Shown here one piece after another: positions 56,152-61,972 of a stretch of 64,000 nucleotides of DNA (within the stretch, counting starts at the first letter, position 1; every line of letters begins with the position of its first letter). The position numbers and the translations under genes are program-made. Origin of the DNA: Streptomyces sp. NBC_01591 (GTDB taxonomy: Bacteria > Actinomycetota > Actinomycetes > Streptomycetales > Streptomycetaceae); NCBI RefSeq assembly GCF_035918155.1, contig NZ_CP109327.1, positions 5,580,001-5,644,000 on the forward strand, written 5' to 3'. The notes under the pieces were generated by a model. The model did no database searches. It saw only the letters and a program-made list of their open reading frames with translations, and was not told the DNA's origin.

Positions 56152-56583
56152 ATGACGTCACCACACACGGCCGGACCCGCGGCCGCCCGTACGGGCAACG
56201 GCCGGGTTCTCGGCATCGTCGAACGGGCCTACCGCGGCGCGGTGGAGAAGCAGTTCTTCGACGTGCTCTACATGGCGGTGGAGCTCCACCGCCAGCTGGG
56301 CGGCATGGACATCCTGCTGCGCGGGCCCGCCGTGACCTGCGCGGTGGCGGCGGCCGAGGTCGGCAAGCTGCGGTTCGGCGACCGGGTGCTGGACACCCTC
56401 ACCGACCCGCGCCGCGATCTGCGGGTACTGCTGGACGCCGGGGTGCGGGTCCTCGTGCAGGAGGAGGACCTGACCGCGCTCGGGTTCACCTCCGGCGACC
56501 TGCTGGACGCGGCCGTCCGCCCGGTGTCCGCCGCGGAGGTGGCCCGGCGCTGGCCGGAGTACCGGACGGTGAGCTTCCTGTGA
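56152..56583 (+). CDS. DsrE-superfamily protein C (Cys-less, DsrF/TusC-like)
   Basis: The 143-residue protein has a variable N-terminus of about 18 residues, then the DsrE fold (RVLGIVERAYRGAVEKQFFD, VLYMAVELHRQLGGMDILLR, RDLRVLLDAGVRVLVQEEDL). It has no Cys at the catalytic position (LTALGFTSGDLL). TusC/DsrF homologues also lack the Cys and form the heterohexamer core. With proteins A and B it makes a complete E-F-H-type set. An 80-base gap to the next KS-like gene is one of the few breaks in the operon. Confidence 0.8.
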   Translation: MTSPHTAGPAAARTGNGRVLGIVERAYRGAVEKQFFDVLYMAVELHRQLGGMDILLRGPAVTCAVAAAEVGKLRFGDRVLDTLTDPRRDLRVLLDAGVRVLVQEEDLTALGFTSGDLLDAAVRPVSAAEVARRWPEYRTVSFL

Positions 56584-56662
56584 CCGGAGACAACGCCAGC
56601 CCGCACCGCGACCGCTCCAGCCCCTGCCCCCGTAGTCGCTCCAGCCAAGGAATGGACCCCTC

Positions 56663-57772
56663 ATGACCAAGACTGTGATCTCCGCGTGGTCGGCCGTCTC
56701 GCCGTTCGGCATGGGCCGGGACGCCTTCGTGGGCGGCTTCCACGACGGCCGGTCCACGGTCGCCCCGGTCGACCGCGAGCAGTGGCGGACACCCGACGAC
56801 GAGGTCTGCCTCGTCCCCGGCTTCACCCCGGCCGGTGCGCTGGGCAAGAAGGGCACCCGCGCCATGGACCGGGCCACCGGCCTCGCGGTCTCGGCGGTCG
56901 GCCGGCTGATCGACGAGTCGCCCGCCGAACCCGCCACGGTCAGCGGCGAGGAAGTGGCACTGGTCCTCGGCACCACCTCGGGCAGCGTGCAGAGCATGAT
57001 GGACTTCACCCGCGGCGGCCTCGTCTCGGAGAAGCCCTATTTCGTCGACCCGGCCCGCTTCCCCAACGCGGTGATGAACTGCGCTGCCGGGCAGTGCGCC
57101 ATCCGGCACCAGCTCAAGGGCCCCAACGCCACCATCGCCGGGGGGCGGGTCTCCGGCCTGCACGCCCTGAAGTACTCCCAGCGGCTGCTGAACGCCCACC
57201 GCGCACGCACCGTGCTGTGCGGCGCCGTCGAGGAGTACGCCGACGCCCGTGCCTGGCTGGACCGGCACGCGCGCGGCGAGGACGAGACGGGCACGGTCCA
57301 CGGCGAGGGCTGCGTGATGCTCCGGATCGAACCCGAGGACTCGGCCCAGGGCACCCCACTGGCCACCGTGCAGGCCGTGGAGGTGGGCGTGTTCGCGGGC
57401 GGCGGCGAGAACGCGGCTCCCGTGCTCGACACCTGCGTACGCCGTGCGCTGGAACGGTCCGGGACCGACCCGGCCGATGTGTGGATCGTCGCCCCGAGCG
57501 GTGCCCGGGGTGCGCTCGGCGACGCCGAACAGTCCGTGCTGGACGCCCATTTCGACCCGGCGGTGGTGAACCGGGTGTCGCGGCTGATCGGCGACACCGC
57601 GGGAGCGGCGGCCATGTTCCAGATGGCCGGGGTGCTGGCCGTCGCCGAACGGGCCGGGGCGGCCGGCCGGACCGCGGTCGTCACCGCGGTGGACCGGGAC
57701 GGCGAAGCGGGGTGCGCGGTGCTGCGGCTCGGCCAGGGCCTGTCCGGCGGATCAGGGTCGGACAGGCCCTAG
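56663..57772 (+). CDS. Degenerate KS-like protein B
   Basis: The 369-residue KS-fold protein (ISAWSAVSPFGMGRDAFVGG, PYFVDPARFPNAVMNCAAGQ, RHQLKGPNATIAG) lacks the catalytic residues. The Cys site reads AGGRVSGLHALK (G161), the first His motif is VAPSGARGALGDAE and the second is RLIGDTAGAAA, with Asp for His. It is likely a CLF-like partner for one of the active KS proteins, giving two active and two inactive KS folds in the operon. The last residues GLSGGSGSDRP are encoded by a palindromic element, so the gene end appears to have been replaced by that insertion. Confidence 0.85.
   Translation: MTKTVISAWSAVSPFGMGRDAFVGGFHDGRSTVAPVDREQWRTPDDEVCLVPGFTPAGALGKKGTRAMDRATGLAVSAVGRLIDESPAEPATVSGEEVALVLGTTSGSVQSMMDFTRGGLVSEKPYFVDPARFPNAVMNCAAGQCAIRHQLKGPNATIAGGRVSGLHALKYSQRLLNAHRARTVLCGAVEEYADARAWLDRHARGEDETGTVHGEGCVMLRIEPEDSAQGTPLATVQAVEVGVFAGGGENAAPVLDTCVRRALERSGTDPADVWIVAPSGARGALGDAEQSVLDAHFDPAVVNRVSRLIGDTAGAAAMFQMAGVLAVAERAGAAGRTAVVTAVDRDGEAGCAVLRLGQGLSGGSGSDRP
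57735..57770 (+). terminator. Palindromic 3'-end element inside the KS-like gene end
   Basis: AGGGCCTGTCCG (57735-57746), loop GCGGATCAGGGT, CGGACAGGCCCT (57759-57770) form a perfect 12-bp stem covering the last codons and part of the stop. Arms and loop match the element at 29952-29991. It may attenuate transcription before the second ACP. Confidence 0.75.
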
Positions 57773-57837
57773 GGACCGCGGCTTTCTCCGCCGCCCGGAA
57801 CGTACACACAACACAGAACGAGAGAGGGACGACCCCC

Positions 57838-58095
57838 ATGACATCCGCAGTGCAGACACTGGACCTCGAACAGCTCCGAGCGCTCATCGCAGAGGTGCTC
57901 GACGTCGAGGTCGCGGACATCGGCGACGACACCGACTTCATCGACGACCTGGAGATCGACTCCCTGATGGCCCTGGAGGTCGTCGTGGTGCTGGAGAAGC
58001 GCTACCAGGTCAAACTGCGCGAGGAGGAGCTGAAGCAGGTCACCTGCCTGCGGGCGGCGCACGGCCTGATCGAGCAGAAGCTGCGGACCCCGTAG
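57838..58095 (+). CDS. Acyl carrier protein 2
   Basis: The 85-residue ACP has the phosphopantetheine site EIDSLMALEVV (S42), preceded by DFIDDL, which is nearer to the usual LDSL motif than ACP1. The final LIEQKLRTP is typical. It lies directly before the dehydratase, reductase and isomerase genes and may carry the chain during beta-carbon processing. The stop codon overlaps the GTG start of the first dehydratase by one base. Confidence 0.93.
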   Translation: MTSAVQTLDLEQLRALIAEVLDVEVADIGDDTDFIDDLEIDSLMALEVVVVLEKRYQVKLREEELKQVTCLRAAHGLIEQKLRTP

Positions 58096-58565
58096 TGACC
58101 GTCACCGCAGCCGGGACCGGGGCCGGGGCCGATGCCGGGACCGGGACCACGTCCCTGTCCGAGGCGTCCCCGGTCACGGCCGGCATCCGTGTCGTACGTG
58201 CTCCGGCCGCCGGGGACGGGGGCCACCTGACGGCGGCCACCGTCTGCCGCATCGATCCCGCGGAGCAGATCTTCGCGGGTCACTACCCCGGATTCCCCAT
58301 CTTTCCCGGGGTCTGCGTCATCGAGTGCGTACGCCGCAGCGCCCTGGCCACCGCACCCGGCCCGATCGCACTGACCGCGGTGGAGTCGGCGCGCTTCCGC
58401 GGACCGGTGCTGCCCGGCGACGAGCTGTCCATGGAACTGGTCTGGAAGCCCGACGGGCCCGACGACCACGAGGGGCGGCACTGGCGGGTCACGGCGACCG
58501 CCCGCACCGGCCGGGGCGACGCCGCCTCGATCCGGCTGCGCTTCCGGTCAGGGGGCCGGCCGTGA
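58095..58565 (+). CDS. FabZ-like dehydratase 1 (catalytic His and Glu present)
   Basis: The 156-residue hotdog protein has the FabZ-type active site FAGHYPGFPIFPGVCVIEC with H63 and E77. An Ala/Gly/Thr-rich N-terminal extension of about 30 residues replaces the usual PHRYPFLLVDRV strand. It should remove water from beta-hydroxyacyl-ACP to give trans or cis double bonds. It is coupled to ACP2 by a one-base overlap and to dehydratase 2 by GTGA. Confidence 0.85.
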   Translation: MTVTAAGTGAGADAGTGTTSLSEASPVTAGIRVVRAPAAGDGGHLTAATVCRIDPAEQIFAGHYPGFPIFPGVCVIECVRRSALATAPGPIALTAVESARFRGPVLPGDELSMELVWKPDGPDDHEGRHWRVTATARTGRGDAASIRLRFRSGGRP

Positions 58566-59044
58566 TCGGAACCGCCGAACTGCGCCGGCTGCTCCCGCAC
58601 CGCTTCCCGATGCTGCTGGTGGACCGGGTCGACGAAGTGGTGCCCGGCGAGCGGCTGGTCGCCCACAAGGCCGTCACCTGCAACGAGCCCTGGTACGCCG
58701 GGCTCCCGCAGGAGACGGAGCCGGACGGCTACCGCTACCCCGAGGTGCTGCTCACCGAGTCCTGGTGCCAGGCGGCGGGCGTACTGGCCACCTGGGACAG
58801 CCCCAACCCGGACGTGCTGAACGGGCAGGTGATGCTGTTCGGCGGCGTCAGCGACGTCCGCTTCGAGCAGCCCGTGTTCCCCGGCGATGTGGTGGAGCAC
58901 CGGGTCCGGGTCCTGCGGGTGCTGAGCGACACGATGATCTTCGAGGGTGAGGCGCTCGTCGGCGGTGCGACGGTCATGACCGTCGCCAGGGCCACGATGG
59001 CGTTCCGCCCGGCCGACCAACTGCGCGCGGCCACCGGAATCTAG
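58562..59044 (+). CDS. FabZ-like dehydratase 2 (catalytic His lost)
   Basis: The 160-residue hotdog protein has the N-terminal FabZ motif LRRLLPHRFPMLLVDRVDEV and NEPWYAGLPQETEPDG. Where FabZ has the GHFPG His this protein has Gly-Leu-Pro, while E66 remains in LLTESWCQAAGVL. It may be the non-catalytic half of a heterodimer with dehydratase 1. DH pairs are known in aryl polyene and other polyene type II systems. The GTG start overlaps the upstream stop. Confidence 0.85.
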   Translation: MIGTAELRRLLPHRFPMLLVDRVDEVVPGERLVAHKAVTCNEPWYAGLPQETEPDGYRYPEVLLTESWCQAAGVLATWDSPNPDVLNGQVMLFGGVSDVRFEQPVFPGDVVEHRVRVLRVLSDTMIFEGEALVGGATVMTVARATMAFRPADQLRAATGI

Positions 59045-59063
59045 TTCACAGAAGGAGAAACGG

Positions 59064-59810
59064 GTGGGAGACAAGCTGTCCCGCGTCGCGCTCGTCAGCG
59101 GCGGCTCACGGGGCATCGGAAGAGCGGCGGTGCTGCGCCTGGCACAGGACGGCCACGACGTGGCCTTCTGCTACCGGTCCGACGCCGACGCGGCGCAGGC
59201 GCTGGAGAAGGAAGCGTCCGAACTGGGCGTACGCGTACTGGCCGTCCGGGCCGACGTCACCGACGCCCAGGCGGTACGCGGCCTGGCGGAGCGCACCGAG
59301 GACGAACTCGGCCCGATCGACGTGGTCGTCACCTCGGCCGGCATCACCAGCGACAACCCGCTGCTGCTGATGACCGACGAACAGTGGCACAACGTGCTGG
59401 ACATCAACCTGGACGGCGTCTACCACGTCTGCCGGGCCGCCATCTTCGCGATGATGAAGCGCAAGTCCGGCTGTGTCATCAACGTCTCGTCGGTCGCCGG
59501 GGTGTACGGCAACGCACGGCAGACCAACTACTCCGCGTCCAAGGCCGGGATCATCGGCTTCACGAAGGCGCTGGCCAAGGAGGCCGGACCGTACGGCATC
59601 CGCGCCAATGTCGTGGCGCCCGGCTTCATCGACACGGACATGACCTCCACGCTCCAGGGCGGGGTCAAGGACCGGGCGCTGAAATCGATCCCGCTGGGGC
59701 GGATGGGCCGGGCGGACGAGGTCGCCGACCTCATCGCGTACCTCGCCTCCGACCGCGCCGCGTACATCACCGGTTCCGTCTTCCAGATCGACGGCGGAAT
59801 CACCATCTAG
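59064..59810 (+). CDS. 3-oxoacyl-ACP reductase (FabG-like SDR)
   Basis: The 248-residue short-chain dehydrogenase has the NADPH motif SGGSRGIGRAAV, the catalytic Ser in VINVSSVAG, Y156 and K160 in NYSASKAGIIG, and the family ending YITGSVFQIDGG. It reduces the beta-keto group after each condensation. It is the only ketoreductase in the visible cluster, and there is no enoyl reductase, which together predict a chain of conjugated double bonds. AAGGAG lies before the GTG start, and the isomerase-like gene follows by 18 bases. Confidence 0.95.
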   Translation: MGDKLSRVALVSGGSRGIGRAAVLRLAQDGHDVAFCYRSDADAAQALEKEASELGVRVLAVRADVTDAQAVRGLAERTEDELGPIDVVVTSAGITSDNPLLLMTDEQWHNVLDINLDGVYHVCRAAIFAMMKRKSGCVINVSSVAGVYGNARQTNYSASKAGIIGFTKALAKEAGPYGIRANVVAPGFIDTDMTSTLQGGVKDRALKSIPLGRMGRADEVADLIAYLASDRAAYITGSVFQIDGGITI

Positions 59811-59828
59811 CCATCCGGAGGGACGGCC

Positions 59829-60536
59829 ATGGCCAAGCGCGGCCCGCGCTGGTACTTCAATTTCCGCAGCCCGTACTCCTGGCTGGCACACCGGGACATG
59901 GTGGACCGGCACGGCGATGTCGCGGACACCGTCGAGTGGATCCCGTACTGGGACCCGGACCCGCGCAGCGAAGAGCTGCTGGCCGGGGAGGGCGGCGCGT
60001 TCCTCTACACCCCGATGTCGCGGGAGAAGCACTTCTACGTGCTGACCGATGTGCGCAGGCTCGCCGCCGACCGGGGCATGACCGTCTCCTGGCCCGTCGA
60101 CCGCGATCCGGTGTGGGAGGTCTCGCACCTGGCGTACTACCTGGCCGAGGACCGGGGCGTCGGGCGCCGGTACGTCGATCTCGTCTACCGCGCCCGCTTC
60201 CAGGAGGGCAGGAACATCTCCGACCCCGAGGTGATCGCCGAGGTGGCCGGGCGGATCGGCCTCGACCCGGCCGCGGCGGCCGCGGCCGCCGACGACCCGG
60301 GGCTGCGCGCCCGGTCCACCGCCTCGCTCATGTCGGCCTACCGGGACGGGGTGTTCGGCCCGCCGTTCCTCATCGCCGGGCGCGAGAAGTTCTGGGGCCT
60401 GGACCGGCTCGACCGGTTCGCCGACGCCGTACGCGACAAGGCCCCGGCCCGGCCCGACACCGACGCACCGGTACCCGCCGGCGCCCTGTCGGCCACCGCG
60501 TCGGGCGACCTGGGACACGCCGGGGGCTGCGGCTGA
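59829..60536 (+). CDS. Kappa-GST/DsbA-like isomerase (HCCA isomerase family)
   Basis: The 235-residue protein resembles 2-hydroxychromene-2-carboxylate isomerases (thioredoxin-like fold, kappa-GST type): WYFNFRSPYSWLAHRDMVDR with the SPYS active-site serines (S14, S17), and FGPPFLIAGREKFWGLDRLD near the end. A Pro/Ala-rich tail of about 30 residues ends in a single GGCG. From memory, similar proteins occur in type II clusters for cinnamoyl or polyene acyl chains, where they are proposed to isomerise double bonds before ring closure. The specific role here is inferred. Confidence 0.82.
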   Translation: MAKRGPRWYFNFRSPYSWLAHRDMVDRHGDVADTVEWIPYWDPDPRSEELLAGEGGAFLYTPMSREKHFYVLTDVRRLAADRGMTVSWPVDRDPVWEVSHLAYYLAEDRGVGRRYVDLVYRARFQEGRNISDPEVIAEVAGRIGLDPAAAAAAADDPGLRARSTASLMSAYRDGVFGPPFLIAGREKFWGLDRLDRFADAVRDKAPARPDTDAPVPAGALSATASGDLGHAGGCG

Positions 60537-60619
60537 CAGGCCCGCTGCCCAGCCCCTGCCCGACCAGCCGGGCAGTGCACGAAACCTACGAAGCACACGA
60601 TCCGAGGAGAGAACAGACA

Positions 60620-60841
60620 ATGTCGACCAACCCGTTCGAGGACAAGGACGCCACCTACCTGGTGCTCGTCAACGACGAGGGCCAGCACTCGCTCTGGCCG
60701 GTCTTCGCCGAGGTACCGGCCGGATGGACCATCGCGCTCAAGGACGCGAGCCACGACGCGGCACTCGCGTACATCGAGGAGAACTGGACCGACATGCGGC
60801 CCAGGAGCCTCGCCGCGGCGATGGACAGCCCCGCGGCGTGA
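60620..60841 (+). CDS. MbtH-like protein
   Basis: The 73-residue protein has the MbtH signature: NPFEDKDATYLVLVNDEGQH, SLWPVFAEVPAGWTIA and ENWTDMRPRSL. MbtH proteins bind and activate NRPS adenylation domains, here most likely the NRPS starting at 61973. AGGAGAG precedes the ATG. It ends the long biosynthetic operon before a strong hairpin. Confidence 0.96.
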   Translation: MSTNPFEDKDATYLVLVNDEGQHSLWPVFAEVPAGWTIALKDASHDAALAYIEENWTDMRPRSLAAAMDSPAA

Positions 60842-60919
60842 CGGACCGCCCGCGCGGCGCCGTACCGGTGTGACGGAACCACGGCCGCCACACCGGTACG
60901 GCGTACGGCGGGCAACAGC

Positions 60920-60953
60920 GCGGCCCCGGAACCCGAACAGGTTCCGGGGCCGC
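60920..60953. terminator. Bidirectional terminator between MbtH and the late thioesterase
   Basis: GCGGCCCCGGAACC, loop CGAACA, GGTTCCGGGGCCGC form a perfect 14-bp stem between the convergent MbtH and thioesterase genes. It marks the end of the plus-strand operon. Confidence 0.9.
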
Positions 60954-60968
60954 GGCCGTTGCGCTCGC

Positions 60969-61736
60969 CTACGGCGTCCCGGCCGCCGCCGGTGAAAGCC
61001 GCTCGTTGACCCGGAGCGCCAACTCCTCGGTGCCGGTGCCGGACGTCAGATAGAAGTGGTCGCCGGAGAACACCCGCAAACCGAACGGCCCCGTCGTCGC
61101 CTCCGCCCACGCCCGGGTCTCCTCGACCGTCACATCGCAGTCGGCGTCACCGACCCACGCCTCGACCGGAGCGCCGATACGCAGACCGGGATCGGGCCGG
61201 TAGTTCCCCATGAGCGCGAAGTCACCCCGGATCGCCGGCATCAGCAGCTCCCGCATCTCGGGACTGTCCAGGAACCTCGTCCCGTCGCCGCCCAGCCGGT
61301 CCACCTCCGCGAGCAGCCCCTCGTCCCCGCGCAGATGCGCCTGACTGTTCCGGTACCGGGCCGGCGGCTGCTGACCCGAGACGAACACCACGCCCGGCAC
61401 GACACCGTGCCGGTGCTCCAGCCGGTGCGCGACCTCGAACGCCACCGACGCCCCCATGCTGTGCCCGAACAGCGCCAACGGCTGCTCCGCCAACGGCAAC
61501 AGCGCCCCGGTCAGCGCGTCCGCGAGCACCGCCATCTCCGTCACACACGGGTCGCCCAGCCGGTCCTGCCGCCCCGGATAGCAGGCCCCCAACAGCTCCA
61601 CATCGTCCGGCAGCCACTGCGGCCAGGTACGGAACATGCTGGCGGCCCCGCCCGCGTGCGGCAGGCACACCAGCCGCAGCCGCGGCTGCGCCACCCGCCT
61701 GAAGCGGCGGAACCACACATCGGTCAGCTCGGACAT
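60969..61736 (-). CDS. Type II thioesterase
   Basis: The 255-residue alpha/beta hydrolase has LRLVCLPHAGGAASMFRTWP, nucleophile FGHSMGASVAFEVAHRLE, Asp in AWVGDADCDVTVEETR and His in VFSGDHFYLTSG. It belongs to the proofreading thioesterases that pair with NRPS. The cluster also encodes the related one at 42410. GGAGG lies eight bases before the ATG. It is divergent from the NRPS gene across about 235 bases that hold both promoters. A longer in-frame start at 61871 was not used. Confidence 0.93.
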   Translation of the reverse strand: MSELTDVWFRRFRRVAQPRLRLVCLPHAGGAASMFRTWPQWLPDDVELLGACYPGRQDRLGDPCVTEMAVLADALTGALLPLAEQPLALFGHSMGASVAFEVAHRLEHRHGVVPGVVFVSGQQPPARYRNSQAHLRGDEGLLAEVDRLGGDGTRFLDSPEMRELLMPAIRGDFALMGNYRPDPGLRIGAPVEAWVGDADCDVTVEETRAWAEATTGPFGLRVFSGDHFYLTSGTGTEELALRVNERLSPAAAGTP

Positions 61737-61972
61737 CCCACTACCTCCGTCGTACGGCATCACTCGGACCACAACACTTCCAGTGCACCCGGCACGGCGC
61801 CGCCCGCTGCCCGGTCTGCAACAACGTGCACCCGTCCGGGAGATGACCGTGCAGCGGGTCAGTATGAGCACTCGCGCGCCTCCCGCGCGCTTCGCCGTGA
61901 CGACCGCCGGCAGCGGGCCCCGATCCGCTGCCGGGCGCCGGTGTCCCAGAAATCGACCGAGGGTGGTTCCCG

